Notes under the pieces: generated by a model | What the model was told of the DNA's origin: nothing | The model's input: only the letters and a program-made list of their open reading frames with translations | Databases searched by the model: none | In this document: positions 8,721 through 17,284 of the stretch, one piece after another | Numbering within the stretch: the first letter of the stretch is position 1 | Layout of the letters: the number at the start of each line of letters is the position of its first letter | Assembly: GCA_025963285.1 (NCBI GenBank) | Contig: JAOPUX010000168.1 | Location: 1-45,549, forward strand | DNA length: 45,549 bases | From: Jatrophihabitans sp. | GTDB taxonomy: Bacteria > Actinomycetota > Actinomycetes > Mycobacteriales > Jatrophihabitantaceae | Direction: 5' to 3' | Position numbers and translations under genes: made by a program

Positions 8721-9181
8721 CACTTCTCCCTTTCGGTCGTGCTGGTCAGGTCCTCCGGCGGCGTTGCGCAGAGGGCCACCACCATGGCGGTGGCGATGTC
8801 GCCCTCGTGCGAGAGCGCGACGGAGATGTCGACGATGCCGGCCTGTTCGGCGAGCAGCAGCGCGGTGCCGGAGAGCTGCAGCGTGCAGATCCCGTCGGCG
8901 TCGCGGCGCACCTCGATCGAGCGCCAGTCGAGCGGTGTGTCGCGGGGGCGGAGCACCTTGATGGCTGCCTCCTTGGCCGCGAACCGCGCGGCCAGCCCCT
9001 CGGCCACCCGCTGGGCCAGGCCCGCGCAGCTCTCGATCTCGTGCGCGGTGAAGACGCGGTCGAGATAGCGCTGTCCGAACTGGGTGATGGCGTTGTCCAC
9101 GTCGGAGACGGCCACCAGATCGACGCCGGAGCGAATCCGCAGACCTGCGGCCACAGGTGCTGCGGTCATCCCGGTGCTCAT
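8720..9181 (-). CDS. Holo-[acyl carrier protein] synthase-type 4'-phosphopantetheinyl transferase
   Basis: 153 residues. GVDLVAVSDVD near the N-terminus, FTAHEIESC, LAARFAAKEAAIKVL (the FxxKEAxxK core that binds Mg-CoA) and a late SVALSHEGDIATA segment identify the AcpS family, which moves 4'-phosphopantetheine from CoA to a carrier-protein Ser. It is translationally linked to the carrier protein gene downstream, so a dedicated modifying enzyme is likely; it could also serve the cell's other carrier proteins. ATG 9181 is used here; an in-frame ATG four codons later is possible. It follows the GT4 gene after 26 bp. Confidence 0.88.
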   Translation of the reverse strand: MSTGMTAAPVAAGLRIRSGVDLVAVSDVDNAITQFGQRYLDRVFTAHEIESCAGLAQRVAEGLAARFAAKEAAIKVLRPRDTPLDWRSIEVRRDADGICTLQLSGTALLLAEQAGIVDISVALSHEGDIATAMVVALCATPPEDLTSTTEREK

Positions 9182-9207
9182 GCTTTTCAGTCTGGTCGGC
9201 GAGGCGT

Positions 9208-10461
9208 TCAGTGCCGACCGCCGAAGTGATGAGATTTGGTCATCGTCGTGGTGGAGATCGGTGAGTGGTCGCGGTAGACCGACTCGATGAGCGGCACCAC
9301 GCGGCCGTCGGTGAACGCCACCACTGCCTCGCGGCCGGCGAGGCCGACACGATGTGCCCGCACCGGGTCGGCGATCACGCCACGCAGTCCGGCGGTGAGC
9401 GCAGCGGCGTCACCGGGGGGCACGAGGTAGCCGGTACGGCCGTGCTCGACCATGTCGAGGATGCCGCCGGAGGCCGCGGCCAGCACGGGGCGTCCCAGCG
9501 CCATGGCCTCGAGCACGACGGTCGGGCACGGATCGGGCCAGACGGAGGGGACGACCACGCAGCGGGCCGTGCGCATCAGGGCGAGCACCGCCGGGTGGCT
9601 GAGCTCGGCCAGCACTCGCGCGCCCGGGGGCAGGGTGAGCTCGGCGTCGGCCACGCGTCCGGCGAGCAGCAGCGGCGGCGGGTCGGCGAGGCGGGCGTAG
9701 GCCGCCAGCAGCACGTCTACGCCCTTATCCCGGCTCAGGTCGCCGACGAAGACGAGCGGGTCCTGGGCACGGGCCGGCCCGGCGATGGCGTCGGCATCTT
9801 CGAGGATCGCGTCGGGGATGAAGTTCGGGATCACCTGGAACGGCGTGGAGCCCTCGGCCAGCTGGTTGCGCAGCGCCACCGCGCTGCTGACCGCCAGGAA
9901 CTCCGACACTGCGGCGTTGCGGCGGCCGCGGGCCAGCCGGTTGGCAGCGGCGATCGGGATGCCGCCGAGGCCGTAGTGGCCGCTCGCGCACGTGGCGCAG
10001 CGGCGCACCGACGGACCGGCGCACTCGGCACCGTCGCGCATGTACCGCTTGATCGCGCAGACGTGGCTGTAGTCGTGCAGCGTCTGGATCACCGGCACAC
10101 CGCGCTCGTCGGCAGCCTCCAGCACCGAGCTGACGATCCAGTTGTGCGCGTGGACGACGTCGTAGTCGGACTCGTCGAGCAGCCGCGAGGCGGCCCTGCG
10201 AACCGCGGGGTCGGACACGGGCAGCGAGTGCGGGCGGCTGTGGTCGCTGTAGAGGATCGGGAACCGCGACGCGGTGCTGGCCACCCGGACCACCCGGACG
10301 CCGTCCTCGTCGGTGTCGCCCACGGCGGTGGCGTCGGCGGCGATCGTCAGTACATCGACGTCGTGGCCGCGGCCGAACATCGCGAGGGCGAGGTTGCGGA
10401 CGTGCCGCTCCTCGCCGCCGTTGATCGGCGGGTAGAACTGCGCGCAGAGCAGGATCCTCAT
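9208..10461 (-). CDS. GT4-family glycosyltransferase
   Basis: 417 residues. The N-terminal Rossmann domain begins MRILLCAQFYPPINGGEERH, with a glycine-rich acceptor loop and HAHNW near residue 105. The C-terminal domain has the donor site: VFVGDLSRDKGVDVLL and later PDPCPTVVLEAMALGRPVLA, with Glu in the usual EX7E region. It probably transfers a sugar from a nucleotide-sugar in the cytoplasm. A Cys-containing stretch (HVCAIKRYMRDGAECAG ... RRCATC) is also common in GT4 enzymes. ATG 10461 shares ATGA with the preceding GT4 gene; the same frame is open further upstream, but that part only shadows the neighbour. Confidence 0.9.
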   Translation of the reverse strand: MRILLCAQFYPPINGGEERHVRNLALAMFGRGHDVDVLTIAADATAVGDTDEDGVRVVRVASTASRFPILYSDHSRPHSLPVSDPAVRRAASRLLDESDYDVVHAHNWIVSSVLEAADERGVPVIQTLHDYSHVCAIKRYMRDGAECAGPSVRRCATCASGHYGLGGIPIAAANRLARGRRNAAVSEFLAVSSAVALRNQLAEGSTPFQVIPNFIPDAILEDADAIAGPARAQDPLVFVGDLSRDKGVDVLLAAYARLADPPPLLLAGRVADAELTLPPGARVLAELSHPAVLALMRTARCVVVPSVWPDPCPTVVLEAMALGRPVLAAASGGILDMVEHGRTGYLVPPGDAAALTAGLRGVIADPVRAHRVGLAGREAVVAFTDGRVVPLIESVYRDHSPISTTTMTKSHHFGGRH

Positions 10462-11570
10462 CGGGTGACCTGGGCGTAGACGTGCAGGAGGTCCTCGACG
10501 GCGTCGTCCCAGCTGGGCAGCGCGGGCGGCGGCGCGGCGCGTCCGCGCTTCGCCGTCCTGAGCAGGGCGTCGGCCACCTGCTCCGGCTCGCTGTCGCGGT
10601 CGATGCCGTCGACGAGGCCGCGGGCGGAGAGCTCGGTGAGGCCGGAGCCGTGGGCCACCAGGGTCGGGACGCCGAGCGCGACGGCCTCCATGACGGCCAC
10701 GGGGTGGGCCTCGTAGTCGCTCAGCAGCGCCATCACGTCGGCGGAGTCGAGCAGGGTGCCGAGCTGGCCGCGCTGGTCGGAGGCGAAGGACGTGAAGGAC
10801 ACCGCCGTACCCACGCCGAGGGCGTCGGCCTGCTTGCGCAGCTGCGCGCCGTAGGGCCCGGTGCCGACGATCCCGAGGTGCGCGCCTGGCGCCCGTCGCA
10901 GCAGCTCGGGCAGGGTGGCGATGAGCCGGTGGTGACCCTTGTAGCGCTCCAGCCGGCCCACCGAGAGCACCAGCGGCGAGCCGGTCACCGCCGGCGCGGC
11001 GTCGGCGTCGACGTGCAGCGGCTCGGCGCCGTTGCGGATCATGCTGAACCGCTCGGCCGGCAGGCCGGTGGCGGCGCCGAAGTACTCGACCTCGTAGTCG
11101 CAGACCGCCACCAGGCGGTCGACGCCGCGCAGCCGCGAGCGGAGCACCCGCCACTGGGCCGCACGCAGCGCCGTGCGGAGCCGGCTGGAGTGGCCGCCGG
11201 TGTGGAACGTCAGCACCGTCGGCAACCCGGCGCGGCGCGCGGCGTCGAGGGCCAGCACCGGTAACGCGGTGTGGACACCCTGCACGTGCACCACCTCGAA
11301 GTCGCCGGCCTCACGGGTCAGCGCAGCCTTCAGCGCCCAGGAGAACCCACCGGGCACCCGGGCCGGGAACCGCCGGACCAGGACCCCGTCGCGCACCTGA
11401 CGGCGGGGCTCGCTGCCGGTGGCGATCGTGAAGACGGTGACCTCTACCCCGCGGGCCGCGAGCCGGGTCGACACCTCCATCACGTGGGTCTCCACACCGC
11501 CGACCAGCGGGGCGAAACGTGGGGTGACCATGGCGACCCGCAGGGGCGTGGCAGGGGTTGGGGCGGGCAT
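10458..11570 (-). CDS. GT4-family glycosyltransferase, first gene of the minus-strand operon
   Basis: 370 residues, standard GT-B GT4 length. MVTPRFAPLVGGVETHV is the N-terminal glycine-rich motif; SVGRLERYKGHHRLI and SDYEAHPVAVMEAVALGVP form the donor-binding half. It resembles actinobacterial mannosyl- or glucosyltransferases of lipid and exopolysaccharide pathways, but donor and acceptor cannot be assigned. It is the promoter-proximal gene of the operon that runs to base 1; 206 bp separate it from the divergent GT2 gene. Confidence 0.9.
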   Translation of the reverse strand: MPAPTPATPLRVAMVTPRFAPLVGGVETHVMEVSTRLAARGVEVTVFTIATGSEPRRQVRDGVLVRRFPARVPGGFSWALKAALTREAGDFEVVHVQGVHTALPVLALDAARRAGLPTVLTFHTGGHSSRLRTALRAAQWRVLRSRLRGVDRLVAVCDYEVEYFGAATGLPAERFSMIRNGAEPLHVDADAAPAVTGSPLVLSVGRLERYKGHHRLIATLPELLRRAPGAHLGIVGTGPYGAQLRKQADALGVGTAVSFTSFASDQRGQLGTLLDSADVMALLSDYEAHPVAVMEAVALGVPTLVAHGSGLTELSARGLVDGIDRDSEPEQVADALLRTAKRGRAAPPPALPSWDDAVEDLLHVYAQVTR

Positions 11571-11776
11571 GACGCAAGTCTGGTCAGCACGACCACCGGA
11601 CCACCTCCGTCAAAACCACTAGAAATCTGGTCCGGCTGCCGGTCGTGACTGCGCACGCCCTCGCGCACGATCGACGTAGGGCCGCACCGGCCCTCCACCG
11701 CGGGAACGACAGCTCCACCAGAGTCCGTCGTCCCGACGCCCGCACGACGACCGAACAGACAGCAGGAGACGCGACC
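11571..11776. promoter_or_regulatory. Divergent intergenic region between the two glycosyltransferase operons
   Basis: The only sizeable gap before both envelope operons, so it must hold the promoters of the nine-gene minus operon and of the GT2/GT2/DivIVA-like plus operon. The stretch around 11617-11632 is the most AT-rich part. I see no confident -35/-10 pair. An AGGAG (11764-11768) precedes the GT2 ATG at 11777 by eight bases. Confidence 0.5.
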
Positions 11777-12784
11777 ATGCCGTCATCGCAGGCCGACCGC
11801 CGCGACCGCGACGAAACCGCACCCGTCCACAACCGCCGTGCCACCGACCGTAACCGCCGTGCCACCGACCGGATCCAGACCGTCTCGACGGTGAGCCTGG
11901 TGATCCCGGCACGTAACGAGGCACGCAACTTGGCCGTAGTGCTGGAGAACCTGCCCGACTGCGTCAGCGAGGTGATCCTCGTCGACGGCAAGTCCTCCGA
12001 CGTCACCACCCTGATGGCGCTGAACTGCCGGCCCGACATCCGGATCATCACCGAGCCGGCACCGGGCAAGGGGCACGCCCTGCGGGCGGGCTTCGACGCG
12101 GCCAGCGGCGACGTGATCATCGCGATGGACGCCGACGGCAGCATGCTGCCGCAGGAGATCCCGCAGATCCTCTACTTCCTCGACCACGGCTACGACTTCG
12201 TCAAGGGCTCGCGGTTCATCGGCGGTGGGAGCTCGCTGGACATCACGCCGTTCCGCAAGCTCGGCAACCGCGGCCTGCTCTTCCTGGCCAACCGGTTCTT
12301 CCAGGTGCAGCTCACCGACCTCTGCTATGGCTTCTTCGGCTTCCGGCGCGCCTACCTCGATCACCTGGGGCTGACCTCGAGCGGCTTCGAGATCGAGACC
12401 GAGCTGACGGTGCGGGCGATCACCTCCGGGCTGCGGATCGCGGAGGTGCCGAGCATCGAGCTGCCGCGCCGCAGCGGCAGCTCGAACCTCAACTCGATCC
12501 GGGACGGCGTGCGGGTGCTGCGAATGCTGCTGCGGGAGCGCTCCGGCTCGATCCAGCGTCCGATCCCACCGCTCCCGACCGGTCAGCCGGCCGCCGCTGC
12601 TGCGCCTGCATCAGCCCCTGAATCAGCGCCGGCACCGCACATCGTCGCCGCGGCACCGGTCATCGTGCCAAATCCCCCGACCGAGCTGAGCCGCCCGAGC
12701 GAGCTGAGCCGCCCGAGCGAGCTGAGCGGGGCGGACGAGCCGGTCGAGGCGCCTGCTCCCCTGAACCGATTCGAGAGTGCCTGA
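11777..12784 (+). CDS. GT2 glycosyltransferase, dolichol-/polyprenyl-phosphate sugar synthase-like
   Basis: 335 residues. After a disordered, Arg-rich N-terminus, SLVIPARNEARNL, LVDGKSSDVT, IAMDADGSM and KGSRFIGGG follow the order of DPM1/GtrB-type GT2 enzymes, with MDAD as the DxD metal site. Such enzymes make polyprenyl-phosphate sugars from nucleotide-sugars at the inner membrane face, the donors used by GT-C membrane transferases, two candidates for which are in this window. No C-terminal membrane helices are visible; the last 80 residues are a low-complexity Pro/Ala/Ser tail. ATG 11777 has AGGAG eight bases upstream and is preferred over earlier in-frame starts. It overlaps the next gene by 8 bp. 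Confidence 0.88.
   Translation: MPSSQADRRDRDETAPVHNRRATDRNRRATDRIQTVSTVSLVIPARNEARNLAVVLENLPDCVSEVILVDGKSSDVTTLMALNCRPDIRIITEPAPGKGHALRAGFDAASGDVIIAMDADGSMLPQEIPQILYFLDHGYDFVKGSRFIGGGSSLDITPFRKLGNRGLLFLANRFFQVQLTDLCYGFFGFRRAYLDHLGLTSSGFEIETELTVRAITSGLRIAEVPSIELPRRSGSSNLNSIRDGVRVLRMLLRERSGSIQRPIPPLPTGQPAAAAAPASAPESAPAPHIVAAAPVIVPNPPTELSRPSELSRPSELSGADEPVEAPAPLNRFESA
11831..11872 (+). repeat. Two 21-bp tandem repeats in the GT2 gene N-terminus
   Basis: Two 21-bp units at 11831 and 11852 differ only in the last base. They encode a duplicated NRRATDR motif in the disordered N-terminal region. Confidence 0.9.
12683..12727 (+). repeat. 18-bp tandem repeat (2.5 copies) in the GT2 gene C-terminus
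   Basis: Two identical 18-bp units (12683, 12701) and a half unit, encoding ELSRPS-ELSRPS-ELS in the C-terminal tail. Confidence 0.92.
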
Positions 12785-13841
12785 GCCCGACGTGCCAGAG
12801 CTCATCGGATCCCAGACGTCAGCGGTCGGGTGTACTACCCCACGCCCGGCCGCTGACCCACCCGCCCCGCCCGTCTCGGTGTCGGTCGTCATCTGCGCCT
12901 ACACCGAAGCACGTTGGAGCGACCTCTGCGCGGCGGTCGGTTCGGTACTGACCCAGCGTCCGGCTGCGCTGGAGCTCCTGCTCGTGATCGACCACTGCGC
13001 GCCGCTCTTGGAGCGTGCCTGCGCCACGTTCACCGGGGTCAAGGTGCTCGCCAACAGCGATCGTCAGGGTCTCTCCGGCGCTCGCAACGTCGGCCTGCGC
13101 GCTGCGTCCGGTGACGTGGTGGCCTTCCTCGACGACGACGCCCGGGCCGAGCCCGGCTGGCTGGCCGCCCTGGTCGGTGGCTACCGGGACGACGCCGTGC
13201 AGGGGGTGGGCGGCACGGTCACGCCGCACTGGGTCACCGGGCGGCCGCGCTGGTTCCCCGCCGAGTTCGACTGGGTCGTGGGCTGCAGTCACTCCGGCAT
13301 GCCGAGCGAGCCCGGCCCGGTACGCAACTTCGTCGGCGCGAACATGTCCCTGCGCCGCAGCACGCTGCTCGAACTCGGTGGCTTCTCCGGTGAGCTCGGC
13401 CGCGTCGGCGCCGACGTCGCCGGCTGCGAGGAGACCGAACTCTGCATCAGGGCCGGGTCGATCCGCCCCGGCGCCTCGCTGCGCTACCTCCCGGGCGCCC
13501 GCGTCACGCACACCGTGCCGGCCGACCGCGCCACGGTGCGTTACTTCCTGCGCCGCTGTGTCGGGGAGGGCCGCTCCAAGGCCACCGTGGCGCGCCTCGC
13601 CGGCGCTACGCAGGGGCTGTCGAGCGAGCGCTCCTACCTCACCGCGACGGTGCCGGCGGGCGTGCTCGCCGGCCTGCGCGGCCCACTGCACGGCCAGTTC
13701 GACGGGCCGCTGCGTGCCCTGGCGATCACCGTCGGCGTGCTCGCCACGGTCTACGGCTTCGCCCGAGCCCGACTCGCCCAGCTCGCTGGAGCCGCCCAGC
13801 TCGCCGGGGCGCGACGGGGCGGACGGGGCGGACGGTCATGA
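12777..13841 (+). CDS. GT2-family glycosyltransferase
   Basis: 354 residues. VSVVICAYTEARWSDL, SGARNVGLRAASGDVVAFLD, LDDDARAEPGWL and GANMSLRRSTLLELGGF give a classic GT-A GT2 domain, with DDD as metal site and ETELC as the late acidic motif. Likely a cytoplasmic or membrane-associated transferase that extends a glycan. The start is GTG 12777, overlapping the upstream stop; GTG 12792 is also possible. The C-terminus has one hydrophobic stretch (LAITVGVLATVYGFA), possibly a membrane contact, then an Ala/Gly/Arg tail containing an 18-bp repeat. It overlaps the DivIVA-like gene by ATGA. Confidence 0.88.
   Translation: MPEPDVPELIGSQTSAVGCTTPRPAADPPAPPVSVSVVICAYTEARWSDLCAAVGSVLTQRPAALELLLVIDHCAPLLERACATFTGVKVLANSDRQGLSGARNVGLRAASGDVVAFLDDDARAEPGWLAALVGGYRDDAVQGVGGTVTPHWVTGRPRWFPAEFDWVVGCSHSGMPSEPGPVRNFVGANMSLRRSTLLELGGFSGELGRVGADVAGCEETELCIRAGSIRPGASLRYLPGARVTHTVPADRATVRYFLRRCVGEGRSKATVARLAGATQGLSSERSYLTATVPAGVLAGLRGPLHGQFDGPLRALAITVGVLATVYGFARARLAQLAGAAQLAGARRGGRGGRS
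13776..13811 (+). repeat. Two 18-bp tandem repeats near the 3' end of the second GT2 gene
   Basis: Units at 13776 and 13794 match with a few substitutions and encode an AQLAGA-type duplication just before the Gly/Arg-rich C-terminus. Confidence 0.8.
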
Positions 13842-14833
13842 CCAGCCCACTGAGCGCCAGCGACATCCGCACCGCGAAGTTCAGCCACCGCCGTCAGGGG
13901 GCCCAGGAGCTCGCGTCGTTCCTCGACCGGGTGGCCCGTCAGGTCGAGTCACTCGACCAGCAGGTGAGCCAGCTGACCGATCAGCTCGCGCTCGCAGAGG
14001 CCGACCGGCAGGCCGCGGCCGAGCTGCGCCGCCAGCTGGCGGAGCTGACCCAGCAGCTGGCCGAGAGCCGCGAGGCGGCGCAGATCCTCACCGACCGGCT
14101 CACCCTGGCCGAGACGGTCCGCGACGCGGCGACCCGAACCTGTGCGGAGTTGGAGGCGGAGCTGGAGGCGCTGGCCCTCCGCGAGCCGATCGTGGTGCCG
14201 GCACCGGCCCTCGAGGCTGCGGCGCTTGCCCCGGTCGCCACCGCCGATGCCGAGCAGATCATCCGCGATGCCGCCGAGTCGGCCGCCCGCACCCGCGCAG
14301 ACGCGCACAACCAGGCACGGCAGATCCTGGACGAGGCCCAGAAGGCCAGCGACGCGGTGCGGGCCGAGCAGCAGCGCTGGGCAGGCGAGGCCGAGCGTGA
14401 GCTCCGCGCCCGCCTCGACGAGCTGGCCGCCGAGGCCGACTCACGCTTCCTCGACGCGCGCGAGGCCTCGGCGCGGATCCTCACCTCGGCCGGCGACGAG
14501 GCCGAGCGGATCATCGCGCACGCCTCGACCGAGGCCGAGCGGATGCTTTCGGAGTCCCGCGTCTTCGGTTCGGCGTGGTCCAGCGCCTCATTGGAGCGGG
14601 AGAGCCAGGAGTGGCCCAGCGCCGAGAACCCCTCCGGCTCAGAACAGGTCGTGGATGCGATCACCCTGCTGGCGAAGGCTGAGCAGCTCGTCCTGGCGGC
14701 CCAGGCGCTGGCCTATGACGACGACGAGGTGGAGCAGGCCGCCGGGCTCTCCGACCGGATCGCCGAGCTGACCTCAGTGGTCGAGCCCGCCGAGTTCGAG
14801 GGCGACCACCACGACCACGACCACGAGGGTTAG
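13838..14833 (+). CDS. DivIVA-like coiled-coil protein
   Basis: 331 residues. The first 45 residues (LSASDIRTAKF, ASFLDRVARQVESL) resemble the DivIVA N-terminal membrane-curvature domain, followed by long heptad coiled coil (about 40-105 and 135-245) rich in Glu, Ala and Arg, and a His/Asp tail (DHHDHDH). DivIVA/Wag31 proteins mark poles and septa and recruit cell-wall enzymes. Translation is coupled by ATGA to the upstream GT2, which suggests that this protein organises the glycosyltransferases in space; this is inferred. It is not the main Wag31 locus, since no ylm or fts genes are near. Its stop overlaps the stop of the converging GGDEF-EAL gene at 14830-14833. Confidence 0.78.
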   Translation: MTSPLSASDIRTAKFSHRRQGAQELASFLDRVARQVESLDQQVSQLTDQLALAEADRQAAAELRRQLAELTQQLAESREAAQILTDRLTLAETVRDAATRTCAELEAELEALALREPIVVPAPALEAAALAPVATADAEQIIRDAAESAARTRADAHNQARQILDEAQKASDAVRAEQQRWAGEAERELRARLDELAAEADSRFLDAREASARILTSAGDEAERIIAHASTEAERMLSESRVFGSAWSSASLERESQEWPSAENPSGSEQVVDAITLLAKAEQLVLAAQALAYDDDEVEQAAGLSDRIAELTSVVEPAEFEGDHHDHDHEG

Positions 14834-17013
14834 AGCCGCCCGGAGGGCTGACGGGACCGGCCGGGCATCAGCCACTCGGCAGGTTCCGGCATGCCCAGGT
14901 GGAAGCCCTGCGCTAGGTCGATGCCGTGTGCGGCCACCAGCTGCAGGGTGGCCTCGTCCTCGATGCACTCCGCGACGGTGCGCCGGCCCAGGCTCGCAGC
15001 GACGTCGACCATCGCCCGGATGATCGCGCGGTCACGCTCGTTCGTGACGCAGTCCCGCACGAACTCACCGTCGATCTTCACGTCGTCGAACGGGACGTGC
15101 TTGAGGTAGTAGAAGGACGCGAAGCCAGCACCGAAGTCGTCCATCGCCAGCCGGCAGCCCAGCGCACGCAGCGAGTCGGTGAACCGCATCGCGTTGTCGA
15201 TGTTGCCGATAGCCACGGTCTCGGTGATCTCGAAGGTGAGCCGCGAGGCCTCCACGCCCGTCTCCTGAAGGCCGGTACGCACCCGCTCCATCCAGGAGGC
15301 GCGCCCGATCGACTTGGCCGAGACGTTGACGTTGAAGGACAGGTCCGGGCGGGCGGCGAGTAGGTCGAAGGCCCTGCCGAGTACCCACTCGTCGATGGCC
15401 GGGGCCAGGTCGTAGCGCTCGGCGATGTGGAACCAGCGGCCCGCCGGCAGTCGGCCCTCAGGGCCGTCGAGGCGCACCAGCAGCTCGTACTGGGCGATCT
15501 GCTGGGTGACCATGTCGACGATCGGCTGGGCGTCGATCTGCAGGCCGCCCTGCTCGATTGCACGCTCGATGCGACCCACCCAGGTGAGGCGCTCGCCGTC
15601 GGGCTGCGAGATCGGCAGCCCGCCGCCGTAGAGGGTCACGCGGTCGCGGCCGGCCTCCTTCGAGTCGTACATCGCCAGGTCGGCCAGCGCCATGATCTCG
15701 CGCGGCGTCCACGTCGGGTCGGTGATGGCCACCACGCCCGAACTGATCGTCACGCGGCGGTTGTCGTTGAAGCCACGCACCACCACCTCACGGGCCGCCG
15801 CGGCGAGCTCCTCGGCGATCATGCGAGCGGTCTCGCCGTCGGCCTGGGGGATCAGGACGGCGAACTCGTCACCACCGAGGCGCGCCATCACGTCGGAGGC
15901 ACGCAGCCGGCGACGCAGCGACTCGGCGAGTTGGATGATCGCCTGGTCTCCGACCTGATGGCCGCGGGTGTCGTTGATGTACTTCAGATTGTCGACGTCG
16001 ATCAGGATCAGGGCACCGGGCGGGCCGTAGCGGGCCGCGATCGCCAGGTGCTGTTCGACGGCCAGCTCGAAGGCCCGCCGGTTGAGCAGGCCGGTCAGCG
16101 GATCGTGGTCGGCCAGGTGCCGTAGCCGCTCCTCGTGCATGATCCGGGCCGACTCGTCCTCCACCTGCACGATGAAGTGGAGTGGCTGGCCGTTGTGCCC
16201 GCGCACCAGGGTGCAGCGCACCGCGACGCGGGTGCAGTCGCCGTCGACGTGCTCGATCCGCCCCGCGAGCGTGATCGGCTCGGACTCACTCGTCAGCAGC
16301 GCGTTGAGCGCGCGTTGCAGCGCCGGACGGTCGTCGGTGAGCCAGGAGAGGTCCACGCCGAGCATGTCGTCGGCGCTGCGGCGGGCGATGACGCCCAGGG
16401 CGCTGTTGACCTGCTCGGCCCGACCGGCCAGGTCGAGGAGCGCCATGCCGATGGGCGCGTTGTCGAAGGCTCCCCGGAAGCGCGCCTCCGCCTCGCGGAT
16501 GGCCTCCTGCTCGGCGTACCGGCGGGAGAGATCGACCATGATCACGCAGCGCGGACCGTCGAGGCCGATCGGAGCCGCATCGACAAGCCCCACCGAGAAG
16601 GCGACCGGTGTCCGTGCGCCGACCGGATCGACGAGGGTGAGGTCCACCGACGTGGCGTCGTCGGCGACCTCCAGCGCGAGCAGCAGCGTCCCGCGCTGGG
16701 ACGGTTCGACGCAGTAGGCGAGGTAGGAGCCGACCAGTCCCTCGACGGGCACACCGACCATCTCGGCGCAGCGGGAGTTGGCGTAGAGGATCCGGCCGTC
16801 GGCGCGGACGACGGCTGCGCCCTCGGGCATCCGCTCGACCAGCGCCCGGTAGAACGCCTCGGCGCCGTCACGGGTGTAGACCTGCAGGCCGTTCTCGGTG
16901 TTGACCACGATCGAGTCGGCATCACCTTGACGGATGGCGGTGAGGTTGGCCTCGACCACCGCCAGCCGGGCGACGAGCTGGTCGTAGGTAGGCTTCAGGC
17001 GGGCGGGGCTCAT
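14830..17013 (-). CDS. PAS-PAS-GGDEF-EAL cyclic-di-GMP enzyme
   Basis: About 727 residues, no membrane segments. Two PAS-like domains (about 50-170 and 175-300) precede a GGDEF domain with intact RLGGDEF and an RxxD (RASD) five residues before it, the product-inhibition site. The EAL domain keeps YELLVR, FNVNVS, FEITET, DDFGAGF and VKIDGEF, so both synthesis and hydrolysis of c-di-GMP are possible. The PAS domains may sense redox state or a ligand. ATG 17013 is chosen because the frame extension to 17034 begins with TTG. The gene converges on the DivIVA-like gene and diverges from the fusion-protein operon, between two envelope gene groups. Confidence 0.9.
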   Translation of the reverse strand: MSPARLKPTYDQLVARLAVVEANLTAIRQGDADSIVVNTENGLQVYTRDGAEAFYRALVERMPEGAAVVRADGRILYANSRCAEMVGVPVEGLVGSYLAYCVEPSQRGTLLLALEVADDATSVDLTLVDPVGARTPVAFSVGLVDAAPIGLDGPRCVIMVDLSRRYAEQEAIREAEARFRGAFDNAPIGMALLDLAGRAEQVNSALGVIARRSADDMLGVDLSWLTDDRPALQRALNALLTSESEPITLAGRIEHVDGDCTRVAVRCTLVRGHNGQPLHFIVQVEDESARIMHEERLRHLADHDPLTGLLNRRAFELAVEQHLAIAARYGPPGALILIDVDNLKYINDTRGHQVGDQAIIQLAESLRRRLRASDVMARLGGDEFAVLIPQADGETARMIAEELAAAAREVVVRGFNDNRRVTISSGVVAITDPTWTPREIMALADLAMYDSKEAGRDRVTLYGGGLPISQPDGERLTWVGRIERAIEQGGLQIDAQPIVDMVTQQIAQYELLVRLDGPEGRLPAGRWFHIAERYDLAPAIDEWVLGRAFDLLAARPDLSFNVNVSAKSIGRASWMERVRTGLQETGVEASRLTFEITETVAIGNIDNAMRFTDSLRALGCRLAMDDFGAGFASFYYLKHVPFDDVKIDGEFVRDCVTNERDRAIIRAMVDVAASLGRRTVAECIEDEATLQLVAAHGIDLAQGFHLGMPEPAEWLMPGRSRQPSGRL

Positions 17014-17284
17014 GCGGCGCAGCCCGGTGCGCAATCGACGTGACGCATGGTCCCCCGGTCGTCAACGGACCGGCGACACCGCCCCCGCGGCGCCGGCCCG
17101 ACACTCAACATGGTCTGGCTCGGTGCCGAAGTCGGCACCCGTTCCCACGAAGCTACCCAAAGTCGGGCGGTTTGTGCGGAACGAGCGCAAATCATCTCAG
17201 GAAACGCCCGCTCCCGCATTTGACGTAGGAAGTGGGCAGCTCTGACGGAGGTGGCGGCAGCGGTCGCCGCACAAGACTGCTGGG

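Noticed and set aside
10462-11154. N-terminal extension of the second GT4 gene to 648 residues
   Set aside because: The extension only shadows the first GT4 gene in another frame; MRILLCAQFYPP at 10461 is a textbook GT4 start with ATGA overlap.
14830-14833. Shared stop codons of converging genes (also at 32913-32916) as a special signal
   Set aside because: Overlapping TTAG or CTAG stops are expected in such a compact genome and show nothing more.
17010-17048. Twelve-codon leader frame (MRHVDCAPGCAA) overlapping the GGDEF-EAL start
   Set aside because: The spacing to the G-run upstream is too short for a ribosome binding site and no promoter box is clear, so it is weaker than the one before ephE.
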